Source of the DNA: Chelonoidis abingdonii
Lineage: Eukaryota; Chordata; Testudines; Testudinidae
Reading direction: 5' to 3'
Assembly (NCBI RefSeq): GCF_003597395.2
Contig: NC_133777.1
Location: 7,412,689-7,476,688, forward strand
Length of the DNA stretch: 64,000 bases
Shown: in pieces, positions 22,946 to 35,106 of the stretch
Layout of the letters: each line of letters opens with the position of its first letter
Numbering within the stretch: position 1 is the stretch's first letter
Made by a program: the position numbers and the translations under genes
The notes under the pieces: generated by a model
The model's database searches: none
Told to the model about the DNA's origin: nothing
The model's input: the letters and a program-made list of their open reading frames with translations, nothing else

Positions 22946-23861
22946 CTAAAGAGAACAGGAAAGACACTGGGTATCACTGCACATTCTCTAAATCCCAGCA
23001 CTAGTCATCTCGACTTACCATAGCAGGTAGGTCGTTATCTGGAGACACATGGACCACGTTATCCCAAGCTCTTAGGCCACATGGCATTTCAATGCACTTA
23101 CAAAGGAGTGTGTGTATGTCCCTTCCCTTAATGATCTGATTTATACATTTCAAATGCTGGCAGGTCTAAGAGCTTCTCCCAAGTGGGACAGGCTAATTCA
23201 GGACTTCCTTAAGCAAGGCGGTTAAGCACCGCTCTTACAAAGAAAAAGGAAACGTCTTTAATATGCTCTCCTGAGGGAGAGATCCAAAAATAGCCCACAT
23301 CTCCCTCTCTGTCCAGCTGGAGAAAGAACCAGAGCAAAAGAAAGCTCACAAATGAAGGAAGCCTACTGACCCTGAGAAGAAGCAGATATACATGGTAGGG
23401 GCCTCTTTGCTTTGCTGTGCTTCGTTTTCCAGTAGGAACTGCCCCTCCCAGCTTGGCAGACAGGATGCAGCACAATACCAGCGCTTTTAACTATTCGTCT
23501 GTGTAAAGTTTGCCCTCATGAAACCATGGATTAACCAAGCCCTACAGCTCAGCCAATAACCGCCAGCCCTGAACGTGATGCCTGCTGCTGGTCCTTTCCC
23601 AAGTAGGCGTGCTGTAGGTCTGGTGCGTTTGAGGCATGCTGTCACCAGACCAATGAGCACAGTACACACATTTGAGATAGAGAAAGATCACACTGAAAAT
23701 AGATTCTAATCTATGGGGATCAGCTTGCATGAGGCTACTGAGACCTAGCAAACTCACTTCATTTTGACCCAATCAAGGACAAGAATGCTTGTGAAAGGCC
23801 GGTGCTATCACTTGCCACGGAATCACCTCAGTACAGACCAATAGGAGTTACAAACACTTAC

Positions 23862-24036
23862 ATCATAGAATATCAGGGTTGGAAGGGACCTCAGGAGGTC
23901 ATCTAGTCCAACCCCCTGCTCAAAGCAGGACAATCCCCAGACAGATTTTTACCCCAGTTCCCTAAATGGCCCCCTCAAGGGCTGAACTCACAACCCTGGG
24001 TTTAACAAAGCTCAAACCACTAAGCTGTCCCTCCCC
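23862..24036 (-). mobile_element. tRNA-derived SINE with CR1-like tail (tortoise Pol III/SINE type)
   Basis: Read on the minus strand it opens GGGAGGGACAGCTTAGTGGT, then TTGAGC (A box). GTTGTGAGTTCAGCCC (B box) and GAGGGGGCCATTTAGGGAAC follow. The tail is GGTTGGACTAGATGACCTCC and AGGTCCCTTCCAACCCTGAT, ending ATTCTATGAT. Head and tail are both present, so the copy is close to full length. Confidence 0.85.
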
Positions 24037-26392
24037 GACATGGCAGGAGATGTTTAAGATGTCTGGTTGCTGATGGAGGATCTTACGAGATTATTGTTAT
24101 AACACTTTCTTCCCCAAGGATCACAACTACACACACAGAAATTGAGCAGTGCAACCACCTCTGGGGCAGAAAGTGGGAGATGGGATATTTTGGCCAACCA
24201 GTGCATTGAACATGCATTCTAAAACACCCTTGATGGATTTTTATTGTATTCTGTGACATTTAACATATGGGCTACTTGCTTTGACCCCTCCACAAACGTT
24301 TACTCAGAAGCATCCTCGCATCCACGAAACATACACCTCCACCGCCTCCCCTCTCTCTCATATCGTCTGAGGATTGGGAAGATGAACTTCAGCAAATCAT
24401 TTCCACCAGGATGGCAGGGAACAGCTGGCCCTGGACACCAGTTCAAGTGGAACGCCGCACTGGGTTCTGCATTCTTTGGCCTTGAGCGTGGCTTTCCCCT
24501 CAAAGCAACATTTCACAAACTGTCAGCACCCGAGAGAGCAGCGAACCTCGCCAAGAGGGGAAGCTTTGAAGCCCAGCCAGGCCCTGGATCTTCAGAAGCA
24601 CGGCCAAGAGTGAGAGCTCTCGTCTGACAAATGTGCCCACTCATTGGCGAAGATGCCCTCGCCTGGTCCGTCAACAGGGGATGCGGAGAAGGGCCTTGAG
24701 CCAAGGCTCCATGTGCATTGAACTCTTGCCCAGAAGATCTTCTTAGAGACAGGACTTCTAGAGCCCATCAAGTCACATTTCAACAAGGTTCCATTTGCAA
24801 GAAGACAACAATTACCTGACAAATTCCCATGGCTAGAAACAATGAGCACAGCCTACCTCCTGGGGCTCCTCCTAAAGGGCTGAGCTAGTTTAGACAAAGA
24901 AGGGCTTTGTGTGACTAGAAAGCAGATAATACTTTAAGGGAGGAGAGGGGTTAGAGGAACACCTGAGTTGCACTCATTTCCCCCCTATCCCCCCAGTATA
25001 TTTTACACTTAGAACAGGAGTTATTTTTCAGATAATGCAAATCTCATCCTCTAGCCTGGTTTTCCAGCTATTTCCTGCCCAGCTACCAGCCCTAAGCTAC
25101 ACTTCCCGCTGAAAGAGAGATTAGCGGCTTCACAGCATTACTGCCTGAGAACCCAAAGACAGGGCTGCAGGTGGAAATGTCACATGCCTTTTTCCTCTGG
25201 TTTACACCCATTTTTAAACAGCAGCTCCTCACCTTCACTTTTGCAAGGTGCTGTCCATTTCTACCAACAAGCCACAGAACCCCCGGCAGGTGGCATATGG
25301 GCTAAGTCAGTATCCAGAAGGGCTTCCGACTGTCAGCAGCGGGGCACATCTGAGCCTTTCTCCTCACCTGCATGCTGTTGCTGCAGCACAACAGGTGTGT
25401 GGCTTTGACTGCTGGATTGACAAGCACAGCAGGGATGCAGTTATTACTGAATGAGTGCTGAAGAGGTCTGAAGCGATATTTATTAACACCTGCAGAGTAG
25501 CTTCTTGACCTTGTGGTTGTTCCCTCCCTCTTCTACCTGGTCCACCTGATAACCTGGCCTAGCCCATGTCAGCAGATTGATTTATCATTTACGTCTCAAA
25601 GTTACAATGAAGGGAATATGAATTTTGGTCCCTCCGAAGCAGCCCCATTGCTGACTGACAGCGTCACTCTGGAACACCCTTCATGCTCCAGTCTCTCAAA
25701 TGGACTTTTCTCCCTTCACATCATAAGCAGAACATTTTTGTGTAAAGGCAGCATTCTGCCTAGGACCTCAACATTTAGATTATTTCTGTGGTGTTGCCAT
25801 TAGATGGACCCTATGTGGGCCCAGAACCTTCCCACTCAGCTCCATCCCCTTTCACGATCATGTTTAAAAACATGCATTGAACACTGAGCAAGGGGACAAT
25901 CTCTCAAGAGCTTAAAAAGAAAAGGGTAACAAAGCCACTCTCTCCACCTAAGCCAAGACCCTTGAGCCTCCTTAACCTCTGGGAACGGAGTTCAGTATTT
26001 GCAGTTAGACAGGAAATTCTGTCCACGGACCTTTCATTTTGGAAACAGAGGAGCTGTTATTTAGGAGGTATACTGGAATCGTCCCCATCACAGCAATCCT
26101 ACACAGAGCCAAGAGATCTTCCACTTTGTTTTTGGCTTCACGGCCTTCTGCCCACCTATATCTATCAATCTGATATCCCCCACAATCCCTACCCTGGCCT
26201 TCTGCCTCCAGCCAAGAAACAGACAGTAAATCAGTTCAGCTGCTAGATTTCACGCTCATGCAATGGGAGTCTTCTCTCTGCCTTACACACCCCAGGTGTG
26301 GCACCAACAGTGCAACCTCTACAGAGCACACCTGACAGGTGATGCTCCATGAAGCAAATAAACCAAACCTCTTTCCCTCTGTATGTACGTGT

Positions 26393-26454
26393 ACACACAC
26401 ACACACACACACACAAATCCCCTTCCCTCTGTGTGTACACATACACACGCACAC
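26393..26454 (+). repeat. Duplicated (AC)n microsatellite
   Basis: Two AC tracts (26393-26416 and about 26436-26454), each preceded by CTTCCCTCTGT(A/G)TGTAC. This indicates a local duplication that included the repeat. Confidence 0.85.
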
Positions 26455-27579
26455 TTATTTCCCTCAGTCTGCTGCTATTGACAGTCTTGCTTTTAAACCC
26501 AGCTGCCCTTAACGTATGTCCCATGACCCTAGGTCTCTCTCCTCTGCTTTCATCTGCCATTTGCTCACATCAGAAAACCTTTTGGTGCAAAAGAATTAAA
26601 ACCTAGAAAAATTCATTCTCTACTGTTCAACAGCTGCATTCATCGTTTGTCTGGTCTGGTTTGCAATGAGCCAGAAATAAAGAAAAAATGCAATGCCTTA
26701 ACACCCGAGATGGCTAAATGGACATTTCCTTTAAAAACAGAAGAGCTAGTTAACACAATTTAAAATGCAATTAAGGAAACACTAGTTATTTTAAATGCAT
26801 CTCTAAGTATGACTGGCCCGAACATAAATCAGCAACAGCTGCCATTTTACTCAGTATCCTTGCAACAGGAAGCCTGGTCCCCTGACTTAGTTTGTGATGA
26901 AGGAAGGACAGTTTAGCAGCTTAATGCATGAGAAGAGATGGAGACTTTCACAACTGGTGCAAAGTTCAGTTCCATTAATCAGAGAATTTTTTAGAATTAT
27001 TCTTGAAGCCACTGAGTACTTGTCAGAACCAATGATAAATTAACCACAGCCAGAAATAATAATTAAGAAAATTGTGACAACCCTTCCCAATGTCTCTCAA
27101 CCACTTGTCAGACGATGGGCAAATCAAGATGAATCTTAACTACTGTATTAGGCACAATGGGCCTGTAAACCTATAAAACTTACTGGCTACCCAAGCACAG
27201 TGCTTGCTGCTTAGAGTTATCCCACTGCAGTCAATAGGACTGTGTGTGTTATGAAGAAGAAATAAGTGTTTGTAGGCTCAGGCCCTTAGATGCTCTGGTG
27301 ATTTAATATATAGAAAATAATCTGGGTCTCCTGCTCTCACATGAATATATTATAAATACATCAATACATGCATATGCCCACATTTTCGAGGACAACTAGC
27401 AATTGCCTCAATTTTTAGACACGAGTTATTTTAATGGGTTATTTTCAAAGAGTGAAAATTCAATCATCTTCTGAAGGTCCTTTAAGATGTCTCCAACTGG
27501 GCACTCAAAGTTACTAATCTCCTTTGAAACTTTAGTCCATCTATATGTATTAATGAATATGTACACACGTATATCCAGA

Positions 27580-27603
27580 CAGAGAGAAAGAGAGAGAGAG
27601 AGA
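27580..27603 (+). repeat. (AG)n microsatellite
   Basis: AG dinucleotide run with one interruption (AAAG). Confidence 0.9.
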
Positions 27604-28210
27604 TTGAGAAGGACACTGTTGAGCAAAGCAGCACTTCCTAGGCAAGACGGCTTCTCCCTGTTTCTTTAGCTGTTCAAATTTTGTATTATATTGTCAGCCC
27701 TTTGCTGAGTTGTAGCAGAAGTCTGGGCCTTGGAGACCAGCTTTCAGTGGAAGCTGAAATCAGTGCAGCACACAAACAGAAGTCCTGGAACAGTGGTGGT
27801 GACAATCCCTTCTTTCAGGGATCTCTGCCCAAACACCAGTGTCCTCGTTTCCAGGGAGCAATTCTGCACCAAGAACTGACTCCAGTTAGAGAGATTAAGG
27901 CAGAGAGAAAGGTCCCTTGCTGCTTGTCACGCCCCCACCTCGGAAAAACATCAGAAAACTAGCCACCTGCCTGCATTTCCTTCTGAGATTAAAAAAATGC
28001 TCACATGCGAAGAAAAAACACTACAATTAACAGCGCCATCCACTGACCCCTCCCTTGGTATGGTTTCTGGCTGGGGAAGAGCAGAGAGAATGACAATTTT
28101 CACAATGAGATGAAGCTATGAGAACAAGAACTGAAAACAGAAGACAGTTTTCCATGGACGGGCTCATGCCACTTTACTCCAAGGGCCAGCAGCAGCTGGC
28201 GTGAGAAGAC

Positions 28211-28296
28211 CAGAGCTAAATTCCTATGGCCTGTGCCATGCAGGAGACCAGACTAGATCATCACAGTGGTCCCTTCCGGCTTAAAAATCAATGACA
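28211..28296 (+). mobile_element. CR1-type LINE 3' end
   Basis: GCAGGAGACCAGACTAGATC followed by CAGTGGTCCCTTCCGGCTTA, a diverged CR1 tail. Confidence 0.65.
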
Positions 28297-28979
28297 TTTT
28301 CCAGCCACCTAGAAGTGTTTGCAAGTAAAAGGAAAACAGATCATGAAAGTGACCACAGCAGCCAATGCTGCTGCAGACAGTATCTGCAGCTGGATTAGGG
28401 GTATTTTTTGTTTTCAAAAGGCTCTTTTCCTGCAGAAGGAGAGAGGCCTGACAGGCAGCCAAGTTCAATAGAAGCTCTTTCAAAGGGAATTCTTTTCCGG
28501 TAACCGAGTTTGCGGTGACAGGCTTCTGGCGCGGTGGCCTGAACCACTCTAACCACTCCGGTGCTGCATGGCCAGAGCGTGAGGTTGGGATCAGATCATT
28601 TCCAGGCTGCTTTGGGGAGAACGAGAAAGAGAATGGGAAGCTGTGGCTGCTTTGCATTTGACACAAGGAGGAAAGCAGATGAGGAAGTGGGTAGAGTTAG
28701 TGAGAAATGCATGAAGGTAAAGAGAAAAAGTCCCGCTCTGGCTGGTGCTTAATGCTATCCTGCCGGAGCTGTTCTGGCAAACAAAAATCTCTGTAGCAAC
28801 AGACACACATGGAGTTTCCTGCCTTCCATTCCAGCCCTTGATTATGATGAAAAGCTCCCAGTTTCCTCATTCAGCTTCCCGGCTTTGAGGTTTCGTCTGC
28901 ATCACCCAGTGACCCAGCTTTAAGCATCTGCTGCACAGCAACTAGTTTGCTCTTTTGTAGAGTAGAACACTATACAGGA

Positions 28980-29781
28980 TGTGACTAAGTGGGAATCTTT
29001 TGTAATATTTGTATGAAGCCTACATGTGCCTCGGTTTCCCCTATGTGCTGCAGAGTTACCTAGTTTGGGGGGAGGGGAGGTCTGTTTGCTCTCTGGGCAG
29101 CCTAAAGCACAGGTGTGAATGACGCCTAGCTGTCTGGGGCTTGGGCCTCATATTAATGGAGCTCTAGAAAAGACAATGGCAAATCCAATTGCCTGGACAT
29201 GGACACCTAGCAACCAACAACTCACAAGAGATATGGACTTCTCCACCTTTCCCCAGCCCCGCTCCCTCATCTCCCCAGCTCCGGAACAACAGAGGGGAGG
29301 GGTATGAGGTGGAAGTTCAGTTGGCTGCAGGAACCAGTTGGCCGGGACACACCTGGACTCAGGCAAAGGGAGGTCAGAGGGATGAGGCTTTGGGCTGTGT
29401 GCTGACCAGGATGGACTACGCTGTAACTTTCTTTTCTCTGTGCTAACCGAGGTCTTCCCATGCCGTGTTCCATGCGACCAATAAACTGTCTGACAATGCC
29501 AGCTGTGTATTGCTGCAGATGCTGACAGCGGAGGTGCACTGCTCCTAAGATAGTACACGTCTCCCTCAGGGGTCCGCCTCAGTTGGACTTGCTGAACAGA
29601 GCTCACGGTGTGAAGCAGGAGCACTGAAGGACCAGAGGCCTGGCCTACGGAAGCGGTGAAGCCATATGGCTTGCCCTGGAGGACGTGTCAGACCCCCTAG
29701 GGGGTCTGGCTCACTGAAGGGGTCCTCCCAGAGACTGTTCTAAAGCTGAGGTCATAGCACCCGTCCTGTGGATCCACGACA
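28980..29781 (+). mobile_element. Solo LTR-like element, about 800 bp
   Basis: Begins TGTGACTAAGTGGG and ends ACGACA (TG...CA). The flanking 5-mers CAGGA (28975-28979) and CAGGG (29782-29786) match at 4 of 5. An AATAAA signal at 29480-29485 follows the CCATGCGACC context, and a pyrimidine-rich CTTTCTTTTCTCTGTG stretch lies shortly before it. I know similar turtle repeats with this layout. No internal retroviral genes were seen. A solo LTR is the best reading, but it could be another repeat class. Confidence 0.45.
29689..29708. repeat. 20-bp perfect palindrome
   Basis: CAGACCCCCTAGGGGGTCTG is fully self-complementary. It lies inside the LTR-like element. Confidence 0.95.
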
Positions 29782-32700
29782 CAGGGACCACAAATGTTCC
29801 AGTACAAAGACCATGCAGGCAGCTGGCCTGAGCCCATTTCCATACATTTTTTTAGAATAAAAATGTTAAGAGGCACCCCTAGCCCAAATACAGGCACTGT
29901 GCTCATCCCCTCAGGGAAAGGTTCAGAGAAGCCACACGTGGTCTGACTTTGCCTGTGGTAGGAGCCTGCAGTTAAGCAACATTGCTCTTGTGCTACTATG
30001 CAGGGTTTTTACACCTTCCCTCTGAAGCTGGCCACTGTTAGACACACTGGACTAGAGGGCACGCATATCTGATCTACCTTCCTACATTCCTGTGACAGAG
30101 CTGATAGTCCCAAGGGCTAGTACTCAACAGGCCACATCTGGCCTTCAAGCTGAGCACTGTCCCTCTGTTAGCCGGACAGTACGTTTAAGGAGCACATACA
30201 GGTATGGGAACAGTCTCGAACAGTAACTGAATTCTTACAGACACGCCTCAATGTTTGGAACAGACGCAGGCCTAAGCCAAATGCACTCAACTCTAGGAGA
30301 GTGCCGACGCAGATGCTGGCTCCAGATTCAGATGCTCCTCTGAGCTATCCAACCCAGCTGAGCCTCCAGCATCAAAGAGCAGGAGCTGGAAGTCTAAGGT
30401 CTGGGGTGGCAGCTGCTTCAGTCTAGGACGAGCAGGGCAAAGGGCTCTCTGGAAAGTAGAAGTTACACCATAAAAATAGATTCCATGCTCCCTCCTAAAG
30501 GTTTGGTTCAAGGTTTGGGGGAAGGTATGGGGTGAGGAAGGAGAAGATTCTTGTTTGATCAGTTGCTAGTCTCAGCCCCATGGGTGCTGGCCCTTCGTTA
30601 CAATGCTGCCTTCCAGTTAAGACACGCCATGGAGTGGAAACCCAAACCACCTCTGCGCTCAACTCAAGCAGAGACAAGGGCCAGGGCAGCACCAGGGCTT
30701 CTTAAGGAACATGGAGAGATTTGCATGAAGGGCAGGAGAGGTTTATTAATTGGTCTCGCTGTGTCTGTCTATTCCTATTAAACTCTGCAAGGGCCAATCT
30801 GGACAGTGCCCCGGACTCCCATTCTTTGTGATGGAGAGGTGCTCAGCACCAGGCAGGATGGAGCCCTTATTTGGCTGATCTAACAGCAGTGTCCCGAGAG
30901 ATCTTACTGCTGGGGGCCTGGCCTGAATGGAGTACAAGCGATGCTGTTGAATTATGGGTATTAACCTCTGTGCCACCCTCCTAGCCCATCCCCCTGAGTG
31001 GCATGTGGCAGTGTTTTCTGGGCAGTTACCTTCACACACTAGGACGTGGCATAAGAGTGGACGGAAATACACAAGCTCAATACCTCACAGCCTTCAAGAG
31101 ATGGGGGTGGGGGAGAAGCAGAGGTGAGCATTAAACACCAGCTCCGATGGAGCACAGTTAGAAGAGAGACAAGAGCATCATTCTCAGGGCACTGAGAGCT
31201 TCTGCAAAGGGATAAGTGGGGTGCTGTGGAGGCATGACACAGCCTTTCTCCAGGAAACCTAAGATGGGAGGAAGAGACCAGCTAATAGAGGACAACTGTG
31301 ACAGCAATCGGGATTCCATGGAGGCCTGGGGGAAGACCTCAGGGAGCAGCCAAGGGCCAGGGAGCTGAAGCAGAGAAATAAATAGAAAACATGAGCTCAT
31401 CCACCGTGAGTTCTCAGCACAGCGGCAGCTGAATTACAAACCTGGGTCCTTCGGGGGAGCTGGCTTGGGCTATGCACCCAGTGCTGGCATCCAGGCAGGG
31501 GGGTCTCTGCTCTGGCATTCTGCTGTGGGGGATAGTGGCATTCTCTAGTCCCACACTAAGCCCCTGAGCTTGTGCCTAAGGCAGCGAGACACAAGGCGTG
31601 CACCCCACTGGGCCCTCACATGCCCTATCCTTGAGGACACCTGGGCAGCCTGGCTCAGTCCTCCAGAGAGCTGGGGCCTTAGCACCGCCTCCGCGTGGGC
31701 AGGGTGCATCCTCTCCAGAGCCACTTGCCTTATTTGGTGCTCAGGAGCTCAGATCCTGTACAGGTTCCAAGCAGTTGCCATGGTGATGAAACGTAACCCA
31801 AAATGATGTTATTCTGGCTGTATTTTTTCCCCCTCAAAAGCAGGCAGCTCTGGGAGCTGGGTTTATGCTGGGTAACGTTTCCTCAGTCACCACCATTCCC
31901 TTCCTTCCCTCCTGCTCCCACGTGCAGAGAGCTTCTGGGCCGCAGCCCCTGCATAGCCAGACGCGATTTCCCAGAATGCCCTGAAAGCGACACACTGGGG
32001 CGTTATGCTTCCAGTTTGAGTCCCCACAAACGGGCCTGGGGTTGGGTTCATGGTTGTGGGGGATAGGGGTCAGTATCTCTGTTGAGCTGGTGGTTCTCAC
32101 TGATGATGGAAGAGGGTATGCCCCCAGGACAGAACGAGTGTCAGCATAGCATCATCACATCCATGGCACTCAGGAGCCAACATTTCCCCACAAAGTTTCC
32201 TGTGGCCCATTCCAAGCCCTCATCACGCTCCAGGGGGCGGCTCAGACAACCCAGCATCAGGCGCAGGAACATCTTCCGGAACGGAGGCAGAGGGGGAGAA
32301 CAAGCCACAGATAATCTATGTAAAGAGTTGATCCTCTTCTTCCTCCCACCCTGTACCCCTTAGAGGACCTTGGGTGGGAGCTGAGGAAGCCACAACTCTG
32401 CTCCCTCTCACTCCTGGGCTGCTGGGGACAATCCACAGGTGTTCTATGTGGAGCCACACCCAGCTCTCCTCAGGTGCCCAGACCTGACCCTTATATGGGA
32501 ATCGCAGGAGAAAATAAATGTCTCACGCTGGGGGACGGAGGAGGAAAGAGGGGGAAGGGCTGGGCTTATTTTCCAACTGACACCCTGCCCAGCTCCCAGG
32601 TAACCATCTGTGAGTGTCCAGGCCTGCTGGGTGAATTCCTCCAGTCCAACCACCTCTGCCCTGCTGGCCAGCAGCTCCAGGACACACTCACATGGGTCAA

Positions 32701-33803
32701 GGCTGTTTGCAGCCCCTGAGAGGAGAGATTATTCCAGCCTAAGAGTGGGATTCCAAACCTGTGGGTTTCTACCCCACTCCATCCATGTGGGAGAGACAGG
32801 CAGGAAAACGTGGGTCATGGGCAGCTCCAGCTTTACCATTTATAGTCAAAGAGAGCACAGAGCTGTTGCTGGGTCCCTGGAGAGCACAGCTCCAGCCCCC
32901 GAAACTCCCAGCTCAGCCCTGACCTTCATTATTTTGCTTTCATTCTAGTTATCTTTGGGGTCATCTCATGCAGGGAAACTGGAGCCCTGTGGAATTTCTT
33001 CCCGGACCCTACGAGGGCTGTGAGCGGCCAGGATCGCTTCCTCCTCTTCCCATCCTCCCTTCCCCTCTGCACACATGCCCCTGAGCCCAAAGGATACTGT
33101 TCAAAGTTTTGTAATTGGCTGTGGGGCCGGCCTGTGTGTTAGCAAAGGTAGCTGGAGAAGGGCAACCTTCTCACCATGCCACACCCTTCTCCTTATGAAC
33201 CTACCTAAACCCAAGCACTTCCAGCCCTAGCCCTGGCTGCAGACCCTTCCCAGATATACAACCCCGCACATCCCATTGCGGTTCAGCCAGCACGCACAGA
33301 GGGAACCAGACCTGGGAGGAAAGGGGAAAAGCAGGGAAAACTCATCCATCTTGCCTTCTGGGAAAGTAACTCAGTTGGATCTGAGAAACCAGATTGGGAG
33401 GGGGGCAGCCAGGGGTTTAACGCAGCTGCTACAGCACTAGCTGCTACAGGGAGTTTTAGAGCCAGGCTAATGAGCACTAACACAGCACTTTCATCTTCAA
33501 AGCTGGGGTGAGGAGCAGTGAGCTCAGAAAGTGACATCCAGAAATTAATTCACGCCATCGTAGCTCCCCTGGCGCCACTTGACTGCCCTGCACATCCAGA
33601 AACAGGAGCGCTCTGAAGGGCCAGAAGCCCACTTCTCATCTCAACTGGGCTAGCAAGGCAGACGTTCCCACCCTTCCTTGGAGACCAGCAACAGCCCTGG
33701 GAGAGACACCATTCCTGGCTCTCCACTCTAGTCCCAAGGGGTCCAACCCCTGGAGAGAACTCTGGGTCACAGTGAGTGACAGGGGGTCACTGCCTGGGGT
33801 TAC

Positions 33804-33888
33804 CTGCGGGGTTGGGGGCTCTACCTTCCTCTTCTTCTTCTGATTCTGCTTGTTTGTCCTCGGGTAGACGATCAACATCTCCAGCCAC
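33804..33888 (-). CDS. MPRIP: MPRIP exon: PH1 C-terminal helix and basic segment
   Basis: This 85-bp exon starts with one base that completes a split Gly codon, then encodes 28 residues: WLEMLIVYPRTNKQ, QKKKRKVE and PPTPQ. The WLEML stretch is the C-terminal helix of PH domain 1 and carries the Trp that PH domains typically conserve. The KKKRK run that follows is a strongly basic patch, resembling a nuclear-localisation or phosphoinositide-binding motif; its role here is inference. The acceptor is gtttgtttgcag and the donor is CAG|GTAACC, leaving phase 0. An intron of about 12.3 kb separates it from the preceding exon and one of about 10.9 kb from the next. Identity as MPRIP rests on the near-exact match of the WLEM-VYPRTNKQNQKKKRKVEP block to the family as I know it. 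Confidence 0.95.
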
Positions 33889-35032
33889 CTGCAAACAAAC
33901 AGAACTACCGTAAGGTTCTCCCTAAAAAGCAAGACGGGCAGCCCAGGGAAGAGCTCACTCCCAGCAGAACTCGGGGTCCTCTGGATTCAGGATTCCCAGT
34001 CATTGGGCTCGCTGGGAGGCGCTTGGCTTTTAGATCTGCATTGCTTTAGTTTGCCCCTCTTGGCTGGACACCAGGCCATGGAAGAAGCTGTCTGAACTCT
34101 CAGCTCCTAGTGTAATAACACTTCATGCTTAGCTGCCATTATAAAAGGATGTGGGGGAAGCCCAGAAAATAGGTTTGGGGATAGCACAGAACATGCCCAA
34201 CTTCATCCCAACTCGGCTTAGAGTCCAGAGCGCAATCCCACTGGGTACCATGGATATATGCCAATACATGTGGACACCTAGAGGTCCTTGGTTAAGGAGT
34301 GACTTAATCACAGTCTCTCAGAATTCGACAGAGGGTTCTTCAAGCTAGGAGACAAGGTATAACATGATCCAGTGGCTGGACGCAAAAGCTAGATAAATTC
34401 AGACTGGAAATCAGGTGCAGGTTCCCAGACTTTTTTTTGCTGCACTCCCCCCTTCAGAGATTCATGTCCCAGTGTGTGCCCCCCAATTTATCCTCCCTCC
34501 CCAGGCCACTTGCTTTACTCTCCCCCTCCCCACTCTTCCAGCCTGTGGCCTCCTCCTGCAGCCCAGCAAGCCCCTCTCCTCCCACAGCTGGGCTGCGATC
34601 CCTACTGGGCTGCGCCTGCTGACTCCACTCACCGGCTCCAGCTGCTTCCTCCATGCTATTGCTGCCACGGTTGCCTGGACTCCGGACCCTGCATCACTGC
34701 CACCACCCCAGCATTCAGAGCACAAGCAGGGTGTGATGTGGTGGGGGGACAGCAACAGGCACTGCAGAAGCAGACCCGCTCTCCAAATCCAAATCCTGCC
34801 CCTCAACCCACACCCCACTCCCACACAGTAATAGCTTTCCTTGTGTGCCAGCTGCTGCCACTGCACCTGCCTCCAGAGAGGTGCTGTCTCAACAGCCTCT
34901 TCTTCCTGAAAAGTAGCAAGGACATGGGAATGTTCTGTTTTACCCCCGCCCTCCTGATAAGCAAGGGGCACGCCCTCCAGTTAGAAAATCTAGGCTCTAG
35001 TTCAAATAGGAATTAACTCTGGGAAGTTTTAG

Positions 35033-35106
35033 GGCCCCTGTTATACAGGAGAACAGACCAGGTGACCACAGTGATCCCTTCTGGCTGTACAATCAATGAC
35101 TCTATG
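35033..35106 (+). mobile_element. CR1-type LINE 3' end
   Basis: TACAGGAGAACAGACCAGGT, then CACAGTGATCCCTTCTGGCT, ending TGACTCTATG. Confidence 0.65.

Larger units (their letters stand above)
22946..33803 (-). other. MPRIP: MPRIP intron after PH1
   Basis: A 10.9-kb phase-0 intron with GTAACC donor and TTTAG acceptor. It contains a minus-strand SINE (23.86 kb), CA and GA microsatellites (26.4 and 27.6 kb), a CR1 tail (28.2 kb) and an LTR-like element (29.0-29.8 kb). I see nothing recognisable in 24.04-26.39, 26.46-27.58 or 29.8-33.8 kb. Confidence 0.8.

Noticed and set aside
24244..24627. 127-codon open frame on the plus strand.
   Set aside because: No recognised homology, no exon-like flanks that fit a gene and no repeat identity.
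34474..35016. 180-codon open frame on the plus strand, with 169 codons open on the minus strand.
   Set aside because: C-rich, stop-poor sequence gives long frames on both strands. The peptides are low-complexity Pro/Leu/Ser with no known domain.
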